Shown here in pieces: positions 1 to 11,028 of a stretch of DNA of 64,000 bases. The first letter of the stretch is position 1. Each line of letters starts with the position of its first letter. Source of the DNA: Paraphoma chrysanthemicola (taxonomy: Eukaryota > Ascomycota > Dothideomycetes > Pleosporales > Phaeosphaeriaceae); the NCBI GenBank assembly GCA_020744225.1, contig JAGMWG010000006.1, positions 434,001 through 498,000 of the forward strand, given 5' to 3'. Made by a program: the position numbers and the translations under genes. Under the pieces are notes generated by a model. It saw only the letters and a program-made list of their open reading frames with translations, was not told the origin of the DNA and did no database searches.

Positions 1-3000
1 TTGAGCCTCTACCTCTAATTGGGCTTGTGAGGGACGCCCGACGCACAGTATGGAAATGTGTAACATTGCCGACCCCACAGAAGAGTGGGAGTTCGCTTAG
101 GGCCACGCTTTCAAGCGAGTCGTACGATGAATGGCGCCATGCAGCTTGCTGCCGATTCCATATAAGCTCGTTCGGCTGGATCCGAGCGTGGTGAAACTTT
201 CATTACTACCAATTCGGGGTGCCCTTCGTCATGGCAGTACTGCGCCTGAGTGCCTTAGCGTGAACGACTAAGTAACGGGCTGAAAGCACATTCGAGCAAA
301 AGGAATGTAGTTTCTCAGGGGTCAGACCACTTTTCAGGTGCAGCATGCGTTAGTTCGGCAACCGCATAGGCGCTCAAGCGAGCACGGTAAAGCGTATGGA
401 GGGCATGCTGACAAAAAACAAGCTGAGCAGCTGTAAATCGCTCATCGGAATGCGAGCTGAGCTAAACGCCAGATCAGGTCGATCGTGGAGTGATTCGGGA
501 ACCGTAGATCGACCGTATCCAGGACTGTGGTTTCGGTCCACCAAGACACGAATCATGAGCCTCAAGTCTCCGAGCACAGACTTTGGCGCCCGACCTCGTG
601 GTTTCTGCAAGCCATTCGCGTATCGGAACGGTTATTGGTGGCTGAGGCGACAAACAGGGCAGAGTTAGGCTGTTTCTACACGTGAAGGCGCGGAACGGCG
701 AAGTGAGCACTTCGTCTACACCAGAATCGACATGCTAGAAATACGGTGTCGATACGGAAAGCCTCTATCATACGACTTCAAGTGCCTCTTGAGGCTTATG
801 CTAAAGATACTGCGAGGTAGACGAACAATTGGTGAGGTTTGAACAAGGCTCCTGTAGCCGATGGCGCTAGCAGCGAAAGTGTCGCGCAGTGGTCAGTGCG
901 TCGCTCATGTCGCCAGGGCTAGAAACCAGCACGTCCATCTAGAACGAACCTCACGTCGCACAACCCCTACTCTTCCACGCGACATATGATGTTCCCGCTC
1001 AAGCTCCAAATTGCTTCTTCCAGCTGCGTCGTTGGCCGCCTTTCGGCTTTCTTGGTGGAATCAAGAGACGGCACAGGCACCGTGAGCAAAATTCGCGAGA
1101 CTAGAAGCGACGGGTATATGTCAACAATCCGCAGCACTGTGGTCGATGGGCGTTCTGCTACGGAATAGATCTGCGGCGTGTGAGTGCCATACGATGCTCA
1201 TTGCCTGCGCGCCTCGTTCCTTGCGCTGACATTACTGTCCTTGCATGCAATGCGAATGACCCCCAACCAGTGAACTGGCTTCAGACCCTCGCCTGCTTCT
1301 CACCTGCAAGGCGAAGTAGAGAGTCCGTCACAAGAAATTGAGCAATACCTTCATAATGATCTAGCCGCCATCATCGGCGACTGTGCCATTCGTTCTGTCC
1401 AATCCGCCATCAATGACTGTTTGTCCCGATGCATGCACCGAAGCGGCACGCGATCTACAACAGAGTAGCTACCAATCATGGTAAGAAGCGCCATAGTGCA
1501 ATTTGGACTCATGGCTATAGCGGCAGGCGGCATCGTCTGATGTTCAGTGCGAGAATTGGTGGAGTTCTATCCTTGTTCTACGCTGAGGCTTCCACATGGC
1601 AACCCGAACCATCGCCTACGCCATGCGTGCTGAGATACTGTGAGTTCCTAGAGCAAAATAGGCCTAGGTCACAATGTTATCACACTCAGGTCGTCTTGTA
1701 GCTTTTGCGTAGGCGAACCATAGCTGCAATATTTAAGCGTCGACCCCTGCGATGGTTTATGGAATTCCTTTTGCTTGTGATGCCTAGAAACAACGGCCGC
1801 GGACCGAGATGCCTCTGATCTGATGGCAGGGTTTCGGTTAGACATGATCTCAGCTTCGAGCGGTAGCATTCCTCTCCCACAACAACTCTCGCTCACTCGC
1901 GCAACAGACAAGGTTCAGTGGACGAAGACGACCTTGAAGCATGGTTCAGTAATCATCAAGTTACACCAAGGTCGCACAGCACGCCAAATGATCGTCAACA
2001 GCGTCTACATAACATACGTGCAGCGACAAGGTACCTGCAGACACGTGGGAATCAGCCACCCCGTGCAAACCCGCACGCGAGGCACACCTTCAGGTCACAC
2101 AAGAGTGCCAGGAACATCCTACGCACTTCAAAGACGAATGCAGTGTTTGCAGACGCCAACGTGTCCGCGGAACCCCAATGTTGCCTGTGCTGCATCCACA
2201 CGCGCAACCGATCTACCAGCGCTTGACGATGAAACGCCCACTAGCACAACATAGTACATGGCAATTCTCTTGTATATCAAGAGCCGCACCATGCTGAGTA
2301 ACATGGCTCCGCAGATTAACGTCCTTGCACGTCTCGTCCATCATATGATTTATCTTTCAGTGTCATACACTCCCATGCAGAGCTCCACGCAACACCTCAT
2401 CATAAGTGATCCTTCGATCTCCCTACATGAGCTTTGTCGAAAATTTGGCGAGGATGGAAGTTCCGCTTACCTAGATCGTACAATGCTGGGTCCTGATGGA
2501 AATGCAGCATAGGTGGCAATGTACCACAGATTGAACTACCAAACAACGTAGGATGCGCACTCGGATGAACCAGCCACCTGGAGATATACTGAGATGTCTA
2601 TCGGCCGCCTTACTTCGCCAGAGGTTGAACCTCAACACGGGTGGTCATGTGGTCACGATGGCACAATTACTTGCTCAGTGGATCGCAGAATAACCTTTCT
2701 ACATAGGAGGGCTTGCGCTTCAGACGAAACCTCACAATGATTGGAAGACAAGATGCACAGCTGGGCCACACGAGGACAAACCATGTCGAGCTTCATCCTC
2801 TACATTCACACATATTGCTCTCAATCTCCATTTCAAGCGCACAACTTTGCCAAGCCAAATAATACACCCAGCAATACCTTAAAAGGATCGTATTATGACG
2901 CATCAGACTCTAAAGACACATCCGGACACCGCCGCTCTTTGGCGAGTGTCTTGCAACAACCACTTTGGGAGAGATCTGCTCGCCACGTCAAAGTCAATGC

Positions 3001-3934
3001 CTTGCCTTCGAAACCATCGACTTCCAGTCTGGCATGAAAATCTTAAAAGTATTACGCTTTTCGGTCTACGCTCTCATTTCCTCCTTACGTTTGAGCGACG
3101 AGTTCTCGAGTATATCACACATACATAGAACATTGTAGCTCTTTCTCAAAGACCAAACCCTCCAGCCCACTATATACCATTTTGGCGGCTTAGAACTTCC
3201 CTCGGTGCAATTATCCCGCACATCAAACACATCATTGGGTGCATGGAATGTATGTGTCCATTTTAGAGAATATCGTGTATGTGTCGCAACGGAAGGACGA
3301 ATATCAGCTTTTGTTCAACGAAGGCACTTCGAACACTACGGTGGAATCATCACTGAGAGGGTATGGACAAAGCCATATTCGGAAGACATGATGCTGTCGC
3401 TACACATTTGGCCATTTCAATGTCAGATGACAAGGATGGCAAGTCGTGAGAAGCACACGGATTCCCACGCACCTGATTTTTGTATACTTTTGTTTCCATT
3501 GATCGACCTCCCAATCTCCGCAACACCATAACGAGTGAAATCGTGATAAGACAATCCCTTATGTCGCACAATCACTGGCGTTGAGAGACTTCGGGTACCC
3601 ATCCCACTGTGCCCAAACACATTGCCGAGAAAAAAGTAGAATTGCAAATAAGGTACTTGTACATGCGACCAAAGATGCCACGCTAGCTACTGTTCCCTCT
3701 GAACCGCCTTCAAGATTGATGATACACAATTCGAATACCCATGTGGTCCACACACACACACGCACAACGTGGCAAAATCTAGCCCCTCAGCCCAGGCGCA
3801 AGCCACGCCTCGTGGCATCCCGCGGGCAGGCATCGATCAGCACACCATCACCTCATGCACGCCACCACGCGACAAAAAACAGCCCACTCTGCAACTTCCA
3901 GCTCGCTTCGCCTCGCTTCGGCTAGCTAGCTAGC
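1..3934. other. gene-free stretch, nothing recognised
   Basis: No open frame longer than 143 codons is present. None of the short frames shows a recognisable motif, a plausible exon chain with phased GT-AG introns, or a hydrophobic or low-complexity protein signature. I see no tRNA boxes, transposase motifs, terminal inverted repeats or telomeric TTAGGG runs. Base composition looks balanced rather than the extreme AT-richness of heavily RIP-mutated repeats. A CA microsatellite (about 3749-3760), a doubled 10-base motif (3901-3920) and a GCTA tandem (about 3921-3935) lie at the right end, immediately beyond the pdb1 stop codon. The stretch may hold old repeat debris or a lncRNA, but nothing in it supports either call. 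Confidence 0.6.
3749..3760. repeat. CA dinucleotide microsatellite
   Basis: An uninterrupted run of six CA units lies in the 3' flank of pdb1. It is simple sequence with no evident function. Confidence 0.7.
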
Positions 3935-3935
3935 T
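3901..3935. repeat. short tandem motifs at the pdb1 3' end
   Basis: Two near-identical 10-base units (3901-3920) are followed by GCTA repeated about three and a half times, which runs into the first base of the pdb1 stop codon on the reverse strand. It is probably 3'-UTR simple sequence. Confidence 0.5.
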
Positions 3936-5342
3936 TATGCCACCCTCAGGAGCTTCGCCGCATAATCCACAATCAGGCTCTCAGTTGGGAAGGCCATTTC
4001 CTCGAGCTTCTGCGCATACGGCGTCGGGACTTCAGCACCGGTTATGCGGGCAGGCGGGGCCTCGAGGTAGTCGAAGGCGTATTCGCAGGTGAGCGCCATG
4101 ATTTCTGCGCCGACGCCAAAGGACGGGAAGTCCGAGGTAACGCAGAGCATGTGGCCTGTCTTCTTTACAGACTTGACAATGGCTTCGACGTCGAGCGGCT
4201 TGATGGAGCGCAGGTTGAGGACTTCGGCTTCGATGCCGTATTTGGACTTAAGTTGTTCGGCGGCGACAAGAGATTGTCCGACGCAGCGTGAGAGGGTGAC
4301 GATGGTGAGGTCCTTGCCGGGGCGCTCGATCTTGGCTTTGCCGAACTGGGAGACTGTTAGTTTGGGCTGGGGAGGAGGGAGAGTGGGGGCGTACGGGAAT
4401 GACAAAGTCGTCCTTTTGTGCTTCTTCGCTCATGGGGAAGCTGAGACCGTAGAGAAGCCTGCCCAGTCAGTTCGTATCCCGCGGTTTCGACCACAATTGC
4501 ACTCACTCGTTCTCCAAGACAATGACCGGGTTAGGGTCGCGAATTGCAGCCTTCAGCAGACCCTTTGCGTCCTCTGCGCTGTATGGCGTGACGACCTTCA
4601 AGCCGGGAATGCTACCGTACCACGCGGTGTAGTCCTGCGAATGCTGTGCAGCGACACCGGAGGCGAAACCGTTGGGACCGCGGAATGTGATGTTGCAGGG
4701 CTGGATACCGCCAGACATGTAGTGTGTCTTCGCGGCCGAGTTGATGATCTGGTCAATGGCCTGCATGGCGAAGTTGAAGGTCATGAACTCGCACTGTCCT
4801 TGTCAGTCGTGGTCGAGCTGCTTCGGTGGGAATTGATGCGTACGATGGGGTGGAGACCAGCGAGCGCAGCACCAACAGTCAGACCAGCGAAGCCAGACTC
4901 GGTGATGGGGCTGTCAATCACTCGCTTCTCGCCAAAGCGGTCGAGGAGGCCCTTGGTGACTTTGTACCTGTGGGCTGCGTTAGCACTGTGTCGCCGCCAA
5001 TTGCGCTGCCACCAGCTCGCAACAAGTCTTGAGCACTATGGGGTCGCTTCTTGCTTATCGCACCGCTGTGCAGCGCAATTGCAGTGCATTGAGAGGTACG
5101 TACGCTCCGTTGTACTGCGCAACCTCCTCACCAAGCACAAAGACCTTGTCGTTCTGCTCCATCTCCTCAGCCATGGCCTCGTTGAGCGCCTCGCGCACCG
5201 TCATCTCCTTCTGGCCTGAGGCATATCCTCTCCGCGCGAATGTCGGTGCGATGGCAGCTGGTCGGAAAGCTGATCGGAAAGCTGGCCGCGATGCGGAGGA
5301 CGCCAGGCGCGAGGCCGGTCGGAGGAGCCTTGAGGCGGCCAT
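3935..5342 (-). CDS. pdb1: pyruvate dehydrogenase E1 component subunit beta, mitochondrial
   Basis: This is the E1-beta subunit of the mitochondrial pyruvate dehydrogenase complex. With E1-alpha it forms the thiamine-diphosphate enzyme that decarboxylates pyruvate and passes the acetyl group to E2. Five exons (5342-5104, 4967-4844, 4793-4507, 4458-4395, 4345-3935) sum to 375 codons, giving 374 residues, the usual fungal length. The start was chosen at MAASRLLRP because it opens an Arg/Ala/Ser-rich, acid-free presequence that runs into RRGYASGQKEMTVREALNEA, a normal mitochondrial import signal followed by the mature N-terminus. The transketolase-like pyrimidine-binding part (with FMTFNFAMQAIDQIINSAAK and THYMSGG) and the C-terminal transketolase part (DLTIVTLSR, LNLRSIKPLD) are both complete. 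All introns are GT-AG. The first (5103-4968) is the longest at 136 bases. Nothing is truncated. The next gene upstream on the same strand is erg6. Confidence 0.96.
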
Positions 5343-6019
5343 TGCAGCGGTTGCAATGTGTGAGGAGGGGCGGGGGTGAAGGGGTGAGTTGGCGACGGAT
5401 GGGCCGTGAGGCTGTTGGGATTGTTGATGCAGATGGTTGTCGACAATTTCTTCGGACAACTCGGGGATCCACCTGCTTGGACAAGCTCCCAACACCTTTC
5501 CAGGGTCCGTGTCCTGATGAGCTCTTAGCGCGTTCAACCCGTCGTTGGGCGAAGCTCCACCAATGAATGCGCACTTTGACGACAGACACCAGTGACTTGT
5601 TATCACTAGGCCCGACTTATGTAGTCAGCTTCAGTATTCAGTTGCATACCAAGACCCGCTGTATCGTACATCATGAGTCTCAATCCGCCTGCGTCGACCT
5701 TGCTTGTCTAACACAGGCATTCTCCCCACTCAACCCAAGAGGGCGTGCTGGGCAGTATTTTAGTACTACCAAGTCTCCCACATAATTTGACCCAAGCAAT
5801 TACCCAAGACGAGATGCCCATTACAATAATTAATGTGTGTATTTATTCGATGTTTACATTACATCACCTTTCCATGCTACCACGTATTACAGTCATATAG
5901 CGCGCCTCTCCTGAGCGTCGATGCAAGACCAGGAGGTGTTACTCCAAAGAAGAGACTCCCTACAGGGACAAAAGAAGAAAACAGGTCTATCAAGAAGAGA
6001 ACTAACACAGCCGCGCCAT
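5343..6019. other. intergenic: pdb1 promoter side and erg6 3' flank
   Basis: There are about 680 bases between the pdb1 start codon and the erg6 stop codon, both on the reverse strand. The sequence should hold the pdb1 5' leader and promoter plus the erg6 3'-UTR. No additional gene is supported: the reverse frame that enters from 5606 is only an upstream continuation of the pdb1 first exon frame. Confidence 0.6.
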
Positions 6020-7260
6020 CTATGCGTCAGCTGGTTTCCTTCCGACCATCAGGTACATAGGTGTGAAGAGCTTCTCGCGACCGCCAGCAACGAGGCAGTC
6101 GGCGGCAAGCGCGAGACTGTCGGCAGTCTTCTGCGTACCCTTGGGCGCAAGGCCAATCATCTCGAGCCCGCCGACGAACTTGTGAATGATACCACGTCCC
6201 AGCTTGGTCATGCGAAGAATGGTGGGAATGTCGCCAATGGCGCTGATGTATTTCAGCTGGCCTGAAAGCGGCCAGTACCATGGGTAGGGGTCGTCACGGT
6301 CGGCCAAGTCCTCGTTATGCTCCATGACAAAGCCAGCTGCCTTCATGGCTGCAAGCGCAACTTCGATCTTCTCCATGTTTGAGATACCGTCGCCAATCTC
6401 GATACCGAGACGGATCTCACGGTGGTGGGGGTTCTCGTTGTCGTACTTGTCGGTCATGAGCCATTCGTAGACACCGAAGACACCGCCAGGCTTGAGAACG
6501 CGGAAGATCTCGCTGTAGATGCCCTCGAGTGACGGTGCGTGGACAGTGGCCTCGATTGCGTAAACAGCGTCAAAGGAGTTGTCAGGGAAAGACATTTGCT
6601 GGATCCGAGTCAGTCGGGCGCACAGAAAGTGAGGTTGTAAGTCATACCATGAAGTCTCCCTTTGTGAACTTGAGCTTGTGCGATAGACCCTCCTTCTCAG
6701 CGTATTGTGTGGCACGCTGGATCTGGTAGTCGTTGTTGTTCAGTCCGACAACATTGACGCCGGCAAACTTGACGATCTCTCGTGCAGGTCCGCCAACACC
6801 GCAACCGACGTCCAGCACGCGCATGTCGTCCTGGAGGTTCATCTTGTGTGCGAGGTAGTGCTCGTGGCGAGCGATGGCCTGGTAGAACGACTCGCCGAAG
6901 GCATAGCGGCAGAAGTGGAAGCTTTGACCCCAGCCATACTCGTACAGATCGGTTGCAAGGTTGTAGTAGTGTCTTGTGAGGGTAGCGTACTCGTCTCGTC
7001 GCTCCTGGTGGTTGTTAGCATCCGTAACACAGGCCACAACGCCACCTATCGCATACCTTTCGCGTCTCCTCTGTCTCCTCGGCAGCCGACTTGCCGTCCC
7101 AATGCTTGAAGTACTCGTCTACCGCCGCCTGCTGTGCGGCCTTGTCCTTCTGCAGCATGGCAGCCATGCCACCACGTGTAGCGGCCGACTTGCCATGCAT
7201 GGCCTTGTTGAACTCGGCATCGCGAGTATGGTCCTCCTGTTCGAGCGCAATTGGAGACAT
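6020..7260 (-). CDS. erg6: sterol 24-C-methyltransferase
   Basis: Erg6 methylates the sterol side chain at C-24 using S-adenosylmethionine, in the ergosterol pathway at the ER and lipid droplets. Three exons (7260-7057, 7004-6648, 6598-6020) give 379 residues, the normal length. The aromatic sterol-binding segment YEYGWGQSFHF lies near residues 89-99. The class I methyltransferase SAM motif LDVGCGVGGP follows at about 132-141. A second conserved block is EATVHAP, and the C-terminal sterol-MT domain ends in LMVGRKPADA. The start is MSPIALEQED; the longer reverse frame upstream has no support as coding. It is divergent from slt11 across 440 bases that contain a CCAAT box. The first exon ends in phase 0 and both introns have standard splice sites. 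Confidence 0.96.
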
Positions 7261-7700
7261 GTTGAATTTCTTGAAAAAGACCGCCGGTGTTGAAATGTAC
7301 AAATTCGATAGGGAGGCGTAGAATGTCAATTGATCAGTGGAAACCCTCAACAACGGCAGACGGCCAAACTTATGCGAAAGAGCGGTAGGAAATTTGGGCA
7401 AGACCGAGCCCCCTTTGAAAGGTACCAGCCAATCAGAACCGCCAGAGTACGCGGATTCCCTTCGGGCCTAGTGCCCGCCACCGCCTTCATGCACCGCACA
7501 TGCTTGCCAAGCTTCCGAGCCCTGGAGATTTCTAGCGTCATCTCACATTAACCGTTCACGACGCTTTCCCCGTCACTGCGCCCCACCACAACGTACTGAG
7601 CCGCCTCCGATACGTCGTTACCAAAAAGCGTAGATATTGCGACCTCTAGAAAACACAGGAGTACCGCGTCAACTCTACAACACACCGCACCACCGCCGAT
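7261..7700. promoter_or_regulatory. divergent promoter region erg6 / slt11
   Basis: This 440-base spacer must carry the promoters of both erg6 (reverse) and slt11 (forward). A CCAAT box with the flanks favoured by the fungal HAP complex (AGCCAATCAG) lies at about 7427-7436. No clear SREBP-type sterol element was found by eye. Confidence 0.5.
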
Positions 7701-8983
7701 ATGGCTCAGATCAAGCAAGACCTGAATCGTAGCGGATGGGAGACGACAGATTTCCCGTCCGTCTGCGAGAAGTGTCTGCCGGACAACCCGTACGTGCAGA
7801 TGCTGAAGGAGGATCATGGAGCGGTAAGTCAACTCTACCTTGGCGGACGCGACCGCGAATCTGGTGTGCTGTACGCTCGACGGCTTGAAGATGCGCAAAG
7901 TCATCAGTCTATTCGAGTGTCAACAGCCACCTCCCATGGCCCGGCAGTGAGACGCTTATTGGATCATATGCTAACATGTCATAGGAATGCAAGATCTGTA
8001 CTCGACCATTCACCATCTTCCGTTGGAAGGCTGACCGCACCGCACGACAAAAGCGCACGAACATCTGCCTAACATGTGCGCGCCTCAAGAACTGTTGCCA
8101 GTGCTGCATGCTCGATCTTTCCTTCGGTCTTCCCATAACCGTCCGCGACGCCGCGTTGAAGATGGTGGCGCCCGGTCCACAGAGCGACATCAACCGACAA
8201 TATTATGCGCAAGAACACGAAAGAGAGATCGAGGAGGGTCGGGGAGCTATGGAGGCATACGAGAAGACTGATGAAAAAGCACGCGACCTGCTCAAGCGGT
8301 TGGCCCAGAGTGAGCCATATTACAAGAAGCAGCGACGGATAGAAGCAGAGTCGGAAGGGAGTGGACAGAAGGCTCTACCTGCACCGGAGGGTTCTGGCGG
8401 CGGTGGTGCTGGGGGACATATGCCCGGACCGATAAGAACAAGGGACACCAAGGGCACGTTCAGCGGGCGAGGTGGCGCTCGACCGGCGCGCGGTGGTCGC
8501 ATGGGCGGCCCAGCCGCAGAACCGAACCCTCAAGACTGGCTGCCGCCGTCAGATCGGAATGTTGCATCGCTCTTCGTCACTGGCGTTGAAGACGACCTCC
8601 CAGAGCACGACCTCCGCACCCACTTTGCACAATACGGCAAATTGCGGTCACTTGTCTGCTCACATCGAGCACATTGCGCATACGTCAACTACGTCAGTAG
8701 GCAGGATGCAGAAACCGCGGCAGAGACACTCAAGGGCAAGGTCGTTATCAAGGGGTGTCCGATGCGAGTGACCTGGGGCAAGCCGAAGCAGCTAGACAGC
8801 TTGGATCAGAATGTCAGAATGCAGTATGCGAAGGAAGGACGACAAGCCGCGGGTCCTCGTCGAGCAGCAGCCGCTCAAGCTGCTATCGAAGCTGCCCCAC
8901 AGAACAACTTCGATAGCATGGCTATCGCACCGCCTCCTGGAGCAGACGATGAGACAACCTATGCCAGTTTGAGGGGAGATTAA
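7701..8983 (+). CDS. slt11: pre-mRNA-splicing factor Slt11/Ecm2 (RBM22/Cwf5 family)
   Basis: This is an NTC-related spliceosome component that contacts U6 and U2/U6 snRNA in the activated spliceosome. Two exons (7701-7823, 7985-8983) give 373 residues. The intron ends in GCTAAC-ATGTCATAG. The N-terminal half is a zinc-binding region: CEKC at residues 22-25, then ECKICTRPF, and a dense cluster NICLTCARLKNCCQCC. The middle is Gly/Arg-rich (residues about 135-215). One RRM starts near residue 235 with SLFVTGVEDDL (RNP2-like) and continues through CAYVNYVSRQDAETAAE (RNP1-like). The tail is Ala-rich. This order of zinc fingers, linker and single RRM is diagnostic for the family. It is tail-to-tail with mzm1, with only 75 bases between the stop codons. 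Confidence 0.95.
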
Positions 8984-9058
8984 TCGCGAGTGGAGAATGC
9001 ATTGGGCCGGCGTTTTGCAAGCATGGGTATCGTATTTCATATCGGGGCGAACAAAAGT

Positions 9059-9502
9059 TCAGGACGAGCAGCACTTGACTCCTCCTGATGTACCCTTTCC
9101 TTTTGGTTTCTTGATATCCTCGTTGTCTCCTCGCTCGGTATGCTCGTGTATCCGTAGCTCTGTAGCATAGGTCAGCCAGCCATGATTGGTAATAGAAGGA
9201 CCATGAGCCTCTACTATAATTGTCCTCGCCTGCCGCTTGACCTTGCACAACATTCTCTCTAAGGAATTTTGCGACCTCCTCCGCATGTGTTATTTGTTTC
9301 GAGAATTCCTCGCTGCCGACTGTGAGGTTGCGATTGGATTCAAAGTTTCTCCGGACCTCGGCGCGCGCGGCGAAGAGTGTGTTCATGTCGCCTGCATTAC
9401 TTGTGAGCCTCTCTCTCCTACGTAAAGAGCAGAGGGAAGTGACGCACCCTGGAAGGCGATGCGCGCCGACCGCAGTAGATTCCGATATGCTACAAGCGCC
9501 AT
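9059..9502 (-). CDS. mzm1: mitochondrial zinc maintenance protein 1 (LYR family)
   Basis: Mzm1 is a small mitochondrial-matrix LYR-family chaperone that stabilises the Rieske iron-sulphur protein Rip1 before its insertion into complex III. Three short exons (9502-9448, 9391-9215, 9159-9059) give 110 residues, the expected size. The gene is easy to miss because no exon exceeds 180 bases. The N-terminus MALVAYRNLLRSARIAFQGD carries the AYR version of the LYR tripeptide followed by the basic helix. The centre (ARAEVRRNFESN, then the AEEVAKFLRENVVQG block) matches the family closely. The tail is Lys/Gly-rich and ends KCCSS. It is divergent from lnp1 (256 bases between starts) and convergent with slt11. 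Confidence 0.93.
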
Positions 9503-9758
9503 CTCTCGTGACATTGGAGGCCGGAAAGTCGTTCAGAATGTGTTGTTTGGTTCGCAATGGTGATGCGGAAGTCCGACGGCGAGAAAGTTGCCGACACGTG
9601 ATGACGTTCCAGCCTCATCCCTGCAGCGATCTGTTAGCTGCAGCAGTCCCGCTGACGTCGCAACCTCGAAGCTCTTGCCAACACGCGAGCATGCATCGCT
9701 GGTCGCAACAATAACCTGAGGCTTGAGCACCCGTATCGGGCTCTACCATCAAGTCATC
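9503..9758. promoter_or_regulatory. divergent promoter region mzm1 / lnp1
   Basis: This is a 256-base shared upstream region between two head-to-head genes, with no other coding content. No specific operator was recognised. Confidence 0.4.
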
Positions 9759-11028
9759 ATGGTGTCTCTCTGGCCGTGGAGGGTGAGTCCCATTGGATCG
9801 ACAAGATAATCGAGTGCTAACCAGGCTACAGGCCAGCGAAGATGCAGCTTCGTTCGAGAAGACACTGAATACTCTCACCGGCAAAATCAACAGAGCGACA
9901 GCCGTCAATGATCGCCAACGTCAGCTCTCGCGACGCGCTCGTGTCATGTGGACGCTCTATGCGGGCTTCGCGTACATTCTGGCTGCGCTACTACTTACCC
10001 TTGTCACTGGCTGGAGGAACTGGGGTGTCGTTGAGGGTACTGTCGTGGCTGGCGGTCCCGTGATGTAAGTGGCCGCTATCCTTGTGTCCTGCTACTCGTA
10101 TGCTTATAGGTACAGCATCTACGGAATCCGCTACGCGCTCACGAGCTACTTCGACTACCGCATCTCGAACACAGAAAAGTACCTTAAAAAGCTCAACAAA
10201 GAGCGCGACGCCACCATTGAGAGACTGAAGGAAGCCACCAAGTACAATTCTACCCAGCAGCTGCTCGAGAAGTACGGCGCATCGCCCAAGCAGAAAGAGC
10301 AAGCACCATCATCTGGCAAGAAGAATTCACAAGGCCCACAGAAACCCGCACAGGCACCGGGACCACGTACCGGCATCGCTCCTCCACCGACCGCGAATAT
10401 ACAGCGCCCTCATGGGCAGCAGCAGCCACTCACGCCTCAGCGGGTGCCCTCGAATGTGTCCTCTCCGCAGGGGCCATCTCCACCGCAACGCTTGCCCTCG
10501 CCAGACGCACCGAGCGCTGAGTTCGCGCCCAACGCTTTCGGACCCGCCGACCTGACTAAGCAGTTCTCTGCTGCACCTCCGACAACGTTCACCCAAACGC
10601 ACTGGTACGACCGTATCCTCGATGCTCTGCTCGGTGAAGACGAGACTCAGCCAAAGAACCGCCTTGCTTTGATTTGCTCAGAATGTCGCCTTATCAACGG
10701 TCAAGCTCCACCAGGTGCTAGAAGCCTCGAAGACGTGGGCCGATGGCGGTGTGGAGGCTGTCATGCCTGGAATGGTAAAGAGAAGCCTCGCGAGGATGTT
10801 GCTGGCCTGGTCAAAGGATGGGAAGCCGAGCGCAAGGCAAAAGATCGAGCGCCCAGTGGCAGTCTTGACGGCGGCATTGATTCGGACAACAGGGAGACCG
10901 AAGACGATACTGGCATTGCTGTTGCGGATGAGAGCTCCGGTGTCGACGTGGCGGAGGAGGAAGTGGTTGAGACACCACCACCAAGCAAGAGCACGAGGAG
11001 CAAGACGAAGACCAAAGGCAAGAAATAG
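9759..11028 (+). CDS. lnp1: Lunapark-family ER network protein
   Basis: Lunapark sits at three-way junctions of the tubular endoplasmic reticulum and counteracts Sey1/atlastin-type membrane fusion. Three exons (9759-9782, only 8 codons; 9832-10064; 10110-11028) give 391 residues. The N-terminal MVSLWPW is typical of fungal homologues. Two hydrophobic stretches flank a short turn: one near YAGFAYILAALLLTLVTGW, and one around GVVEGTVVAGGPVMYSIYG. They are bordered by coiled-coil segments (NTLTGKINRATAVNDRQRQL; NTEKYLKKLNKERDATIERL). A long Pro/Gln-rich linker follows. The zinc finger that defines the family is intact: CSEC, then after about 20 residues CGGC (residues about 285-310). The tail is acidic, then basic (TRSKTKTKGKK). 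The second intron starts GTAAGTGG and ends CTTATAG, and it splits an ATG codon. Confidence 0.94.

Noticed and set aside
1823..2254. 143-codon forward frame in the left gene-free stretch
   Set aside because: Thr/Arg/His-rich without any motif; no supporting exon chain.
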